DNA of 64,000 nucleotides from contig JAQSCO010000060.1 of NCBI GenBank assembly GCA_029945445.1, positions 124,001 through 188,000 on the forward strand, read 5' to 3'. Source of the stretch: Lacunisphaera sp. (lineage in GTDB: Bacteria; Verrucomicrobiota; Verrucomicrobiia; Opitutales; Opitutaceae). Every line of letters starts with the position of its first letter. Positions within the stretch are counted from its first letter, which is position 1. The notes beneath the pieces are model-generated. The model made no database searches, was not told the origin of the DNA, and saw nothing but the letters and a program-made list of their open reading frames with translations. Shown here in pieces: positions 35,401 through 43,811 of this stretch. Made by a program: the position numbers and the translations under genes.

Positions 35401-35454
35401 GGTAGGGGCGCTTGCCCCCAAGCGCCCGGGCCGTTGAGGGCAACGGCCCCTACC
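35401..35454. repeat. REP-like inverted pair downstream of lpxK
   Basis: Outer arms GGTAGGGGC/GCCCCTACC are perfect over 9 bp. Inside lie two hairpins with perfect 9-bp stems: GGGCGCTTG-CCCC-CAAGCGCCC (35406-35427) and GGGCCGTTG-AGGG-CAACGGCCC (35428-35446, sharing its last bases with the outer arm). Each hairpin is flanked by GTAG or its complement, the hallmark of REP elements in inverted pairs. Confidence 0.8.
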
Positions 35455-35503
35455 GAATACCTTTGAGATTGAACGCCGCCGCCAAGTCCCGAAGGTTGGG
35501 CCC

Positions 35504-36619
35504 ATGAGTGATCCCCGTTTTGCCCGGCTGGCCGAGGTGCTGACCGGCTTCTCCACCGAATTGAAGAAAGGCGAGCGCGTGCTCATCGATGCCTTCGATG
35601 TGCCCGACACCTTCACCATCGCCCTTGTGCGGGCGGCGCAGGAACGCGGGGCCCTGCCTTACGTGAACATCCAGCGCGCCCGCGTCACCCGCGAGCTGTT
35701 GCGCGGCGCCACCGCCGAGCAATACGGCACGACCGCCGAGGTCGAGCTGGCGCGCATGCAGAAGATGCAGGCCTACATCGCCGTGCGCGGCTCGGACAAC
35801 ATCTTCGAGACCTCCGACGTTCCCGCGGAGCGCGTCCAGGCCGTCGCCAAGGTGCTCAAGCCCGTGCTCGACCACCGCGTCAACAAGACCAAGTGGGTCG
35901 TCCTGCGCTGGCCGTCGTCGGCCATGGCCCAGCAGGCGGGCATGAGCACGACGGCGTTCGAGGATTTTTATTTCCGCGTCTGCACCTTCGACTACCGCCG
36001 CTACGGCCCGGGCATGAAGGCGCTGGCCGACCTGATGGACCGGACCGACCGCGTGCACCTCAAGGGCCCGGGCACCGACCTCAAGTTTTCCATCAAGGGC
36101 ATCGGCGCCGTCCCGTGCGGCGGCCTGCGCAACATTCCCGATGGCGAGGTCTTCTCGTGCCCCGTGAAGGAGAGCGTCGAGGGCTTCATCCAATACAACG
36201 CGCCGACCGTCTACCTCGGCACGTCGTTCGACAACATCCGGCTCGTCTTCAAGAAGGGGAAAATCGTCGAGGCGACGAGCAACAACACGAAGCGCTTGAA
36301 CGAGATTCTTGATACCGACCCCGGCGCGCGCTACATCGGTGAGTTCGCCATCGGCTTCAACCCGCACATCCTCGAGCCGATGCGCGACATCCTGTTCGAC
36401 GAGAAGATCGCGGGCTCATTCCACTTCACGCCCGGCCAGGCCTACGAGACCGGCGGCAACGGCAACAAGTCGGCCGTCCACTGGGACATGGTCAACATCC
36501 AGCGCCCTGAATACGGCGGCGGCGAAATCTGGTTCGACGGCAAGCTCATCCGGAAGGACGGCCTGTTCACGGTGCCGGCATTGAAGAAGCTCAATCCCGA
36601 GCAATTGCTGAAGGCATGA
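35504..36619 (+). CDS. M29-family aminopeptidase, second copy
   Basis: A 371-aa M29 metallo-aminopeptidase related to the one at 26.5 kb. Recognisable regions are [61 protein letters not shown] and SAVHWDMVN, in the family order of metal ligands. Function is removal of N-terminal residues from peptides. The ATG is family-typical ([17 protein letters not shown]). Downstream lies an inverted repeat of ACACGGAA units. Confidence 0.88.
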   Translation: MSDPRFARLAEVLTGFSTELKKGERVLIDAFDVPDTFTIALVRAAQERGALPYVNIQRARVTRELLRGATAEQYGTTAEVELARMQKMQAYIAVRGSDNIFETSDVPAERVQAVAKVLKPVLDHRVNKTKWVVLRWPSSAMAQQAGMSTTAFEDFYFRVCTFDYRRYGPGMKALADLMDRTDRVHLKGPGTDLKFSIKGIGAVPCGGLRNIPDGEVFSCPVKESVEGFIQYNAPTVYLGTSFDNIRLVFKKGKIVEATSNNTKRLNEILDTDPGARYIGEFAIGFNPHILEPMRDILFDEKIAGSFHFTPGQAYETGGNGNKSAVHWDMVNIQRPEYGGGEIWFDGKLIRKDGLFTVPALKKLNPEQLLKA

Positions 36620-36627
36620 AGAAAGTT

Positions 36628-36697
36628 AACCACGGAACACACAGAATACACGGAATCGATCCGTCGGCTTTCTGTGTATTCCGTGTATTCTGTGGTT
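36628..36697. repeat. Inverted repeat of ACACGGAA-type units
   Basis: The left arm (36628-36656) reads as AACCACGGAACACACAGAAT followed by another ACACGGAA unit. The right arm (36670-36697) is its approximate complement, ending TTCTGTGGTT. Each arm is made of three copies of an 8-9 bp unit related to ACACGGAAT or ACACAGAAT. The right arm ends one base before the ATG of the deaminase gene, so no ribosome-binding site is visible there. Confidence 0.8.
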
Positions 36698-36698
36698 T

Positions 36699-37682
36699 AT
36701 GAATCCGAATTCCTCACTCGCCGCATTCATCCAGTCGCTCCCGAAGACGGAGACACACCTGCATTTCGAGGGGACGCTGCCGCTGGAGTTGCTGCGGCAG
36801 GTCCGGCCGGAGTTCGCCACCCCGCCGGCGTCGTGGGCGCACAACTTCAAATTCCGCGACTTCGCGCATTTCGAGACGGAGCTGCTCGACATGGCGTTCT
36901 CGTGGTTCACCTCGGCGGAGCGCTACCACACGGCCGCCAAGGTCGTCTTTGCCCGACTGGCCGCCCAGAACATCAAATACGTGGAGACAAGTTTTGCCTC
37001 CGGGTGCATCGAGTTTCTCGGCCTCAACGGGCGTGAAGTGCTCGAGGCCATCCGCTCCGCCGTGCCGGCGGGCCTGGAAGTCCGTATTTTCCTCGGCATC
37101 CATCACAATGGCTGCACGCCGAAGATGAAGCCGGTGCTGGCGGACGCGCTGACCTGGCCGGATCTCGCGGGCATCGACCTGCACGGCACGGAGAGTTTTC
37201 CGCTCGAGCCGTGGACCGCCGACTACTGGGAAGCCGCACGTCGCGCCGGCAAATACACCAAGGCGCACGCGGGCGAACTCATGGGCGCAGATTTTGTGAA
37301 GCGCGTGCTCACGGAACTGAAACCCCAGCGCATCGAGCATGGCATCCGCTCGCTGGAGGATCCGGCGGTGGTCGCCGAAATCAAACGGCGGGGGATCGCG
37401 CTCGATGTCTGTCCGATCAGCAACCACAAGCTGGTGCCGGGCATCAGCCTGGAGAACCACCCGATCCGCCAACTCTTCGATGCCGGCGTGAAGGTGACCG
37501 TCAGCACCGACGACCCGCTGTCCTTCGGCAATACCTTGGCCCACGAATATGTCGCCTTGGTCGAGCGGCGGGGCTTTACGAGGAAGGAAATCGTGCAGCT
37601 CATGCGCAACGGCTTCGAGGTGGCGCTGATGCCCGATATGCAGAAGAAGCCCTGGCTCGACCAGTTGGACGCCGCGCGCTGA
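36699..37682 (+). CDS. Adenosine deaminase-family enzyme
   Basis: A 327-aa amidohydrolase of the adenosine/adenine deaminase family. The zinc ligands H20 and H22 lie in TETHLHFEG, then the catalytic region KAHAGE, the His motif RIEHGIRS and the Asp pair STDDP follow in order. It deaminates adenosine, adenine or a modified purine such as a futalosine-related nucleoside; the sequence does not decide. It is the first gene after the ACACGGAA inverted repeat and its start lacks a visible ribosome-binding site. A REP-like element lies just downstream. Confidence 0.86.
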   Translation: MNPNSSLAAFIQSLPKTETHLHFEGTLPLELLRQVRPEFATPPASWAHNFKFRDFAHFETELLDMAFSWFTSAERYHTAAKVVFARLAAQNIKYVETSFASGCIEFLGLNGREVLEAIRSAVPAGLEVRIFLGIHHNGCTPKMKPVLADALTWPDLAGIDLHGTESFPLEPWTADYWEAARRAGKYTKAHAGELMGADFVKRVLTELKPQRIEHGIRSLEDPAVVAEIKRRGIALDVCPISNHKLVPGISLENHPIRQLFDAGVKVTVSTDDPLSFGNTLAHEYVALVERRGFTRKEIVQLMRNGFEVALMPDMQKKPWLDQLDAAR

Positions 37683-37689
37683 ACTCAGG

Positions 37690-37741
37690 GTAGGGGCGGT
37701 GCTTGTCGCCGCCCGCGGGCGTCCGCAAGGGACGCCCCTAC
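37690..37741. repeat. REP-like inverted pair downstream of the deaminase gene
   Basis: Outer arms GTAGGGGCG/CGCCCCTAC are perfect over 9 bp. Inside, GGGCGG...CCGCCC and GGGCGTCC-GCAAG-GGACGCCC form two hairpins, the second a perfect 8-bp stem. The architecture is the same as at 35.4 kb. Confidence 0.78.
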
Positions 37742-37752
37742 AAATTCCGAGC

Positions 37753-37778
37753 GGCGGTGAGCGGAGTCACCGCCCTAC
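37753..37778 (-). repeat. Single REP-like unit next to the inverted pair
   Basis: GGCGGTGA-GCGGAG-TCACCGCC is a perfect 8-bp hairpin followed by CTAC, so on the minus strand it reads GTAG plus hairpin. It is a solitary unit 11 bp from the inverted pair, and both fall in the poorly conserved extension ahead of the pseudouridine synthase. Confidence 0.7.
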
Positions 37779-37822
37779 CTGCCTGCTTGCAGGCATTGGA
37801 TTGTCCTGCATGGTTCGCTCGC

Positions 37823-38746
37823 TTGGAGACCACCACCTACACTGTCCCTGATGGCATCCGCCGTGAACGCGCCGACAAGGTCCTCGCCCACGCCTTTCCC
37901 GAGCACAGCCGGGTCGCGTTCCAGCGCGCGTTGGAGGCCGGACTCGTCAAGGTGGACGGCAAGGTGATCACCCAGGCACAGGAGGTGAGCAGCGGTCAGC
38001 CGATCGAGTTCAGTTTCCCGGAAACCGTGGCGGCCGAACTGAAGGGCGTGGACATCCCGCTCGACGTGATTTTCGAGGACAAGCACCTCATCGTGCTCAA
38101 CAAGGCGGCGGGCATGGTTGTCCATCCCGGCACGAACACCGGCGAGGACACGATGGTGCACGCGCTGCTCGCGCATTGCGCGGGCGGGCTCAGCGGCATC
38201 GGCGGCGTCGAGCGGCCGGGCATCGTGCACCGGCTCGACAAGGAGACGACCGGCCTGATCGTCGTGGCCAAGCACGACGCCGCGCACCGCGCGCTCGCCG
38301 ACCAGTTCGCCTCCCGCACCCTGCAGAAAGAATACGTTGCGCTCATCTCGGGCGTGCCGGATCAGGACAGCGGCACGATCAACCGCGCCATCAGCCGCCA
38401 TCCCGTGCACCGGCACCGCATGACGGTGGGCGAGGGCGGGCGGCCTTCGCGGACCGACTGGACCGTCGTGAAGAAGTTCGGCGAGCTTGCCGCCTTGGTG
38501 CGCTGCCGGATCCACACCGGCCGCACGCACCAGATCCGCGTCCACCTGAAATCCCTCGGGCACCCGATCCTCGGCGACACCACTTACGGCTGGAAACAGA
38601 ATCCCGGCCGGCCGGTCCCGCCGCGTGTCATGCTGCATGCCGAGCACCTCGTGTTCGCGCATCCGGTGAGCGGCAAGGTGATGGACCTGCACGCCCCGCT
38701 GCCGAAGGACTTCAAGCAGGTGGTGGCGGCGCTCAGGAAACTGTAG
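37823..38746 (+). CDS. rluD: RluD-family 23S rRNA pseudouridine synthase
   Basis: A 307-aa pseudouridine synthase. The N-terminal S4-like RNA-binding domain (RADKVLAHAFPEHSRVAFQR) precedes the catalytic domain, with the catalytic Asp in GIVHRLDKETTGLIVVAK and the terminal motif GRTHQIRVHLKSLGHPI. The open frame runs 40 codons further upstream, through REP-like sequence, so that part is not protein-like; I place the start at the TTG of LETTTYTVPDG with limited confidence. Its stop codon TAG is part of the REP-like hairpin at 38.74 kb. Confidence 0.88.
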   Translation: METTTYTVPDGIRRERADKVLAHAFPEHSRVAFQRALEAGLVKVDGKVITQAQEVSSGQPIEFSFPETVAAELKGVDIPLDVIFEDKHLIVLNKAAGMVVHPGTNTGEDTMVHALLAHCAGGLSGIGGVERPGIVHRLDKETTGLIVVAKHDAAHRALADQFASRTLQKEYVALISGVPDQDSGTINRAISRHPVHRHRMTVGEGGRPSRTDWTVVKKFGELAALVRCRIHTGRTHQIRVHLKSLGHPILGDTTYGWKQNPGRPVPPRVMLHAEHLVFAHPVSGKVMDLHAPLPKDFKQVVAALRKL

Positions 38747-38801
38747 GAGGGGCTTTACGCCCCGATCGGAAGAAATCGCGGCGTAAAGCCGCTCCTACAG
38801 T
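38740..38801. repeat. Long REP-like hairpin between rluD and the M28 peptidase gene
   Basis: The arms are 22 bp long with one mismatch: ACTGTAGGAGGGGCTTTACG at the left and its complement ending GCTCCTACAGT at the right, around an 18-nt centre. GTAGGAG opens both ends in inverted orientation. The left GTAG supplies the rluD stop codon. The stable stem between convergent genes probably also ends transcription in both directions. Confidence 0.85.
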
Positions 38802-38813
38802 TCTAATCTACGC

Positions 38814-41108
38814 TCAGTTCTTCGGCACAACGGGCTTCAGCAGCGTTTTGATCTTGTCGAGCCGGTCGCTGTAGGCGTCGAGCGCATGGCCCACGATGCC
38901 GGAGTATTGCTCGGCTTCGGACCAGCGCCGGCTCTCGATCGCCTCGCGCACGCCGGGCAGCGTCTTCACGCCATAGCCCGTGAGCAGGCCCGGGGCGTAG
39001 ATCATGTGCTTGAACCAGTCGCGGCCGGGCAGGCCGGTGGGATCGGTCAGCGACTGCTCCATGCCCTGCAGCAGGCTCTCCAACTCGACCTGCTGGGTGG
39101 CGGTGAGCTTGAGTCCGGCGGCCAGGGATTGCGCCCCGGCCTCGTCGCAGGCCGCAGCGCTCTGCTTCAGCCTGAGCGTGGCATTGTCGAGCGCGGCGAG
39201 GTTCAGGAACGGCACGGCGGCCTTCTTCTCCGGTTGCACGTAGGCCTCGGTCGGATCCGAGGCGAGGATGAAGGCGTTTGCGTCGATCATCTTGTTCGTG
39301 CGCTCGGTGGCTTCGCGCATGGTGTCGGCGAGCTGGTGGATTTCCTTAAGGTAGCGGTCGACCGTGTCGGCGAAATCGCCCTGGCGCACCGGCGGCAGGT
39401 CCGCGTTGGCGGTGCGCAGGATCGCCCGGCCGATGGTCTGGGCGAGGGCGACACCATAGCGGTAGCCCGGATCGCCGAAGCGGTCGTAATGGTCGAAGGA
39501 ATCGTAGATCGAATGATAGACACCCTCCTGCTGGTCCTCGCCGCCGTATTCGAGGCTCAGCGTGGAGATGCCGAGGTGCTGCAGGAACGGCGTGAAATCC
39601 GAGCCGGAACCGAGCGCGCCGATCGGCACCGGGCCGCCGCCGGCGACCAGCTTCGCCACCGCCTTGGCCTCGTCCGACGCGCCCTTCCTGCTGCCGTCGA
39701 CGAGGGTGCGGGCGCGGAGCCGCTCAAGCACCGTGACGCCCATCTGGGGATCGCGGACGCTGCCGGCGATCTGGTTGACGAACGCCTGCAGGGCATGGCT
39801 GCCCGCTGCGCCAAGGAAGCCGCGGGTGTTGGTGTCGGAGTTGACGTAGAGCACGGCCTTGCGCTGCAGTTCTTCGGCGTGGGTCTCGGCCCACTCGGTG
39901 GAGCCCAGCAGGCCCGGTTCCTCGCCATCCCAACTGCAGTAGACGATCGAGCGCTTGGGCTGCCAGCCGGACTTCACCAGCGCGCCGATGGACTTGGCCT
40001 CGGCCATCATCGCGACGTGGCCCGAGAGGGGATCCCACGCACCAAAGACCCAGCCGTCGCGGTGGTTCCCGCGGATAACCCATTCGTCGGGCAGCTCGCG
40101 GCCCTTGATCGTCGCGATGACATTGTAGATCGGCTTGAGGCTCCAGTCGGAGGTGATGGCGAAGTGCGCCTTGGCCGGGCCGGGACCGATGTGATACGTG
40201 ATGGGCAGGCCGCCGCGCCAGCCCTCGGGCGCGACCGGGCCGCCGAGGGCGGCGAGCAACGGCTGCGCGTCGGCGTAGGAGATCGGCATCACCGGGATTT
40301 TCAGGACGGTCTTGGCCTCGGCGACGGTCAGACGCTTGGCATCCTTGGTGGCGCCAATGCCGGGTGTGAGCGGGTCGCCGGGATAGACCGGCATGTCGGC
40401 CACGGAGCCGCGCTGCACGGCGTCGGCGGGACGATAGCCGCCCTTCGGGTAGGTGTCACCCGCGCCGTAACCGTCATCGCGCGGGTCGGAATAAATCAGG
40501 CAGGCCACGGCGCCGTGCTCATAGGCGAGCTTCGGCTTGAGGCCGCGCCAGCCGCCGCCGTAGCGAACGATGACGATGCGGCCCTTCACGCTGACGCCGT
40601 GGGTTTCCAGTTCCTTGTAGTCGTCCGGCATGCCCCGGTTGACGTAGACCAGCTCGGCGGTCACATCGCCGTCGGCGCCGTAGGCATGGTAGGGCGGCAG
40701 GGCATCCTTGGCGTTGGCCGAGGCGCGGTCACCGGGAATCACCGGCTCATGCAGCTTGGCGGTGAAGGTGGTCGGGGCGACCAGCTCGAGCTTTTGCGTC
40801 AGCGGGGTCGGGTAGAGCACGTAGAAGGTCTCGATGTGCGCGTCCCAGCCCCATTCCTGGAACTTGGCGAGGGTGAACTCGGCGTTGAGCTTGTCGTGCG
40901 GCGAGCCGACGTGGTTTGGCTCGGCGGCCATCTGCTCGAGCCACGCGCGAAGATCGGCCGGGTTTAGTTGCGCGTCGAACTTGGTTTCGAGGCTCAGCTG
41001 GGCGGCGGCGTGCTCCGGCACGAAGCCGAGCAGCGGGGCGGGATTGTCGGCGGCCAGCAGGGCGGGGCCGGTCGCGAGCAAGGCGAGGAACAGTTTGGCG
41101 GGTTTCAT
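38814..41108 (-). CDS. Glutamate carboxypeptidase II-like M28 peptidase
   Basis: A 764-aa exported M28B metallopeptidase with signal peptide (KLFLALLATGPALLAA). The order is protease-associated domain (about 150-300), catalytic M28 domain and a C-terminal transferrin-receptor-like dimerisation domain (about 590-750). All co-catalytic zinc ligands and the catalytic Glu of GCPII are present: H349, D359, E396, E397, D425 and H532. The family removes C-terminal Glu or other residues from small peptides. Exported, so it probably works on environmental or periplasmic peptides. Confidence 0.93.
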   Translation of the reverse strand: MKPAKLFLALLATGPALLAADNPAPLLGFVPEHAAAQLSLETKFDAQLNPADLRAWLEQMAAEPNHVGSPHDKLNAEFTLAKFQEWGWDAHIETFYVLYPTPLTQKLELVAPTTFTAKLHEPVIPGDRASANAKDALPPYHAYGADGDVTAELVYVNRGMPDDYKELETHGVSVKGRIVIVRYGGGWRGLKPKLAYEHGAVACLIYSDPRDDGYGAGDTYPKGGYRPADAVQRGSVADMPVYPGDPLTPGIGATKDAKRLTVAEAKTVLKIPVMPISYADAQPLLAALGGPVAPEGWRGGLPITYHIGPGPAKAHFAITSDWSLKPIYNVIATIKGRELPDEWVIRGNHRDGWVFGAWDPLSGHVAMMAEAKSIGALVKSGWQPKRSIVYCSWDGEEPGLLGSTEWAETHAEELQRKAVLYVNSDTNTRGFLGAAGSHALQAFVNQIAGSVRDPQMGVTVLERLRARTLVDGSRKGASDEAKAVAKLVAGGGPVPIGALGSGSDFTPFLQHLGISTLSLEYGGEDQQEGVYHSIYDSFDHYDRFGDPGYRYGVALAQTIGRAILRTANADLPPVRQGDFADTVDRYLKEIHQLADTMREATERTNKMIDANAFILASDPTEAYVQPEKKAAVPFLNLAALDNATLRLKQSAAACDEAGAQSLAAGLKLTATQQVELESLLQGMEQSLTDPTGLPGRDWFKHMIYAPGLLTGYGVKTLPGVREAIESRRWSEAEQYSGIVGHALDAYSDRLDKIKTLLKPVVPKN

Positions 41109-41120
41109 GGGGAGGGGAAA

Positions 41121-42050
41121 TCAGGCGAGGGCCTCGGCCGCGAGGCCCCAGCGGAGGTTGTGCAGGGAATGGTGGAAGCGGTCGATGTGCGCGAAGTCGG
41201 CCACCGTCAGCATCGTGACGAGCGCGGCCGGAAAGACATCAGCGCGCGCCGCGGGCAGACCCGGGATGGCCTGCCGCTCCTGCAGCGTGAGCGGGGCCAT
41301 TTCATCCAGCATGTGGTGCAGCGTCTCGGTGCCGATGATGGCCGGTGTGTCTTCCAGGGCCAGGCCGTGGCGCGCGCCCTTGATCGCGCGCACCGTGCTC
41401 ATGCTGCCGCCGGCAAAGACCGCGGCCGGGGCGGTGATCGGGAAACGAAATCCGCTGCGCTTTAGTTCATCGCGCACATGCAGGGCGAGGGCGGTGGACT
41501 CGGTCTGGACCAGCGGTGCCGCGGCATCCTTGACGAACATTTCGGTGAGCCGCACGCAGCCCAGCTGCAGGCTGACGGCCTGGGCGATGCGCCGATCGCG
41601 GAACAACAGGCACTCAAGGCTGCCGCCGCCAAGATCGAAGACGTAGAAATCCTTCAATTCCGCCAGCGCCGGATCGCAAGTCAGCCCGCGCCCGATGAGA
41701 TTGGCCTCCTCGTCGCCGGAGAGGATGCGGATCTCATGGCCGGTGGCGGCCAGTACGCGGGCGCGGAACTCGGCCCCGTTGGTGGCGTCGCGCACGGCGC
41801 TGGTGGCGACGAGCACGACCTTAGCGGGCGAAAACGGCGCGGCGTCGGCCAGCAGTACCTGGATGGCCGCGAGACCAGCCGCCATGCCGGCCTCGCTGAG
41901 CTGCGGTTCGCTCTGGCTGATCCCGGTGCTGATGCGCGCGTCGATCGTCCGGCTTTTCAATTCCTGCACGGCGCCAGAGGTGTTCCGTGCGGCCACCAGC
42001 ACCTTGATGGAATTGCTGCCGATATCGATGATGGCTACTGTCTGACTCAT
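41121..42050 (-). CDS. Ppx/GppA family phosphatase (short form)
   Basis: A 309-aa actin-fold phosphohydrolase of the Ppx/GppA family, acting on polyphosphate or pppGpp. The motifs AIIDIGSNSIKVLVA near the N-terminus, VATSAVRDATNG, LSGDEEANLIGRG and FDLGGGSLECL fit the nucleotide- and phosphate-binding loops. It lacks the C-terminal HD-like domain of the 513-aa E. coli Ppx, which is normal for the short form. It overlaps the rsmI stop by 4 bp. The substrate is unresolved. Confidence 0.9.
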   Translation of the reverse strand: MSQTVAIIDIGSNSIKVLVAARNTSGAVQELKSRTIDARISTGISQSEPQLSEAGMAAGLAAIQVLLADAAPFSPAKVVLVATSAVRDATNGAEFRARVLAATGHEIRILSGDEEANLIGRGLTCDPALAELKDFYVFDLGGGSLECLLFRDRRIAQAVSLQLGCVRLTEMFVKDAAAPLVQTESTALALHVRDELKRSGFRFPITAPAAVFAGGSMSTVRAIKGARHGLALEDTPAIIGTETLHHMLDEMAPLTLQERQAIPGLPAARADVFPAALVTMLTVADFAHIDRFHHSLHNLRWGLAAEALA

Positions 42051-42769
42051 GGCGTGAAATCCCTCGGCGCGATGAGCACGACGAACTCACCTTTCAGGCT
42101 GCCGGCGGTGAGTTTCGCCTGCACGTCGCCGGCGAGGCCGACGAAAAAGGTCTCGTGCAGCTTGGTCACTTCCTTGGCGATGCAGATGACCCGGTCGGGG
42201 CCGAGCACGGTGACGATCTCGGCGGCGAACTTCTCAATGCGATGACAGCTCTCGTAGAGTGCAAGCGTGTAGTCGAAGTCGCGGTGCTTTTCCAGAAACG
42301 TAATGCGCGCGGCGGACTTCGGCGGCAGGAAGCCCACGAACAAAAATCCATTCGTCGGGAGCCCCGCCGCGCTGAGCACGGCGGTGAGCGCGCTGGCGCC
42401 CGGCACGGGCACCACGGGGAGGCCGCGGCGGCGGCAGGCGCGGACAACGCGGAAGCCTGGATCGCTCAGGCCCGGCGTGCCGGCGTCGCTGACGACCGCG
42501 ACGGATTTGCCAAGGGAAACTTGCTCGGCGAGGCGTTCGGCGGCCTCGGCCTCGTTGTGGTCGTGATAGGCGGTGAGTTCGCGGTGCAGGCCTAGGCGCG
42601 TTAGCATGGCGCCGGTGGTGCGGGTGTCCTCGCAGGCGACGAGGTCGACGGCGCCAAGGATGGCGCGGGCGCGTTCGGTCAGGTCGGCGAGGTTGCCGAT
42701 GGGCGTGGCCACGACATAGAGGTGGCCGGGGAGGGGCGTCAGCGAGGCGTTCGCGGCGGGCGTGGTCAT
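42047..42769 (-). CDS. rsmI: 16S rRNA 2'-O-ribose methyltransferase RsmI
   Basis: A 240-aa SAM-dependent methyltransferase that modifies C1402 of 16S rRNA. The N-terminus HLYVVATPIGNLADLTERA and the SDAGTPGLSDPGFRVV segment are diagnostic, followed by PGASALTAVLSAAGLPTNGF. Its stop overlaps the Ppx/GppA start by 4 bp. Immediately upstream on the same strand is the small lipoprotein gene, so these genes appear to form one operon. Confidence 0.95.
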   Translation of the reverse strand: MTTPAANASLTPLPGHLYVVATPIGNLADLTERARAILGAVDLVACEDTRTTGAMLTRLGLHRELTAYHDHNEAEAAERLAEQVSLGKSVAVVSDAGTPGLSDPGFRVVRACRRRGLPVVPVPGASALTAVLSAAGLPTNGFLFVGFLPPKSAARITFLEKHRDFDYTLALYESCHRIEKFAAEIVTVLGPDRVICIAKEVTKLHETFFVGLAGDVQAKLTAGSLKGEFVVLIAPRDFTP

Positions 42770-42802
42770 GACAGCGCCGGCAAGCGGAAGGGCCGCGTGG
42801 GG

Positions 42803-42952
42803 TTACTTGCCCATGCCGGGGATGCGGCCTTCCCAGTCAGCGGGGCGGCTCCACGGGATCGAAGAGTTCTGCTGCGGGGCGCAGCCGGAGAAGCCGGCGA
42901 ACGCCAGCGTGGCCAGCAAAAGCGCGAAAAGGACTTTGCGAAAGTTGGGCAT
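42803..42952 (-). CDS. Small 49-aa lipoprotein
   Basis: A 49-aa gene too short for most gene finders. It encodes MPNFRKVLFALLLATLAFAG followed by FSGC, a lipobox, so Cys24 should be lipidated after signal peptidase II cleavage. The mature peptide is only about 26 residues (SIPWSRPADWEGRIPGMGK at the end). The start lies 2 bp after the stop codon of the coiled-coil protein gene, which is strong context for translation. I do not recognise a family with certainty. Confidence 0.75.
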   Translation of the reverse strand: MPNFRKVLFALLLATLAFAGFSGCAPQQNSSIPWSRPADWEGRIPGMGK

Positions 42953-42954
42953 GT

Positions 42955-43746
42955 TCAATTGGTCAATAGGACTAAATCACCGGTCTGCAACTGTCCTTTC
43001 AGGGTGGCGGACAGGACTTGGGCAAGGGAAAAACGGGGCCGGGCATCGCTGATTTGAACCCGGGCGACGGGCGATGTTCCCCGCCACAGGCCGAGAATCT
43101 CTCCCGGCCGGGCCCCGTCGCTGGCGCCGTAGTCCAACACGACAAAGGAATTCCGCGGGCCGACGCGCACGACCTGGTAGGGCGCGGCGACCGCGGGTTC
43201 GGCCGCCGGCGCTGGGGCGGCCGGTTCGGCCAGCGCGCGCGTCAGCAACCGGGTCAGTTGCTGCTCCAGTTCGGCAATGCGCCGCTGGTCGGGGGTTACC
43301 GCGCCGGCTGCCTCGGCCGACGGAGCGGCATTTCCGTCCGTCACGGCGGGCCTGGCGACCACTTGCCGGAGCGTGGCCAGCTCGGCCATGAGCGCGACCT
43401 CGCGCTCCGCGCGCTCGGTCAGCCGGCTCTTGGTCTCGGTGAGTTCGCGGGTGAGCTGGAACTGTTTGCTCTCGGTCGCGGTGGTGCGCGACTTGGCCGA
43501 GCCGAGCTGGGAATCCAGCTCGACGGCGCGCTGGCCGAATTCCGCCGCCTGCCGGCTCGCGTGCTTCACCTCGTAGTTCAGTCCGGCGATTTGCCGCGAC
43601 AGGCGGGTGTTGCGGGCGGCCAGCTCGGTGGCGGTGGCGTGTTCTCGCCAGAGGGCCAGAGCCAGTCCGACAGCAGCCAGGCTCAGCACCAAGGCGTAGA
43701 GCCGCAGGGTCAAGCGCGCACGGGCTGAGTTGAGGTGTGTAGACAC
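42955..43746 (-). CDS. Membrane-anchored coiled-coil protein
   Basis: A 263-aa protein with one N-terminal membrane helix (LYALVLSLAAVGLALALW) followed by a coiled coil over about residues 40-125 (AELATLRQVV at its end), a Pro/Ala linker, and a C-terminal beta domain (about 185-263: YQVVRVGPRNSFVVLDYGAS to TGDLVLLTN) resembling small domains found in FlgT- or SH3-like periplasmic proteins. It should face the periplasm. The 49-aa lipoprotein gene starts 2 bp after its stop, so the two are probably made together. Function unknown. Confidence 0.8.
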   Translation of the reverse strand: MSTHLNSARARLTLRLYALVLSLAAVGLALALWREHATATELAARNTRLSRQIAGLNYEVKHASRQAAEFGQRAVELDSQLGSAKSRTTATESKQFQLTRELTETKSRLTERAEREVALMAELATLRQVVARPAVTDGNAAPSAEAAGAVTPDQRRIAELEQQLTRLLTRALAEPAAPAPAAEPAVAAPYQVVRVGPRNSFVVLDYGASDGARPGEILGLWRGTSPVARVQISDARPRFSLAQVLSATLKGQLQTGDLVLLTN

Positions 43747-43811
43747 GTTGCTCGGCCCGCCAGATAAGGCTCGCCAGTCCGGAGTGCCTTGGCAATTCTC
43801 AATCGGTCTTC

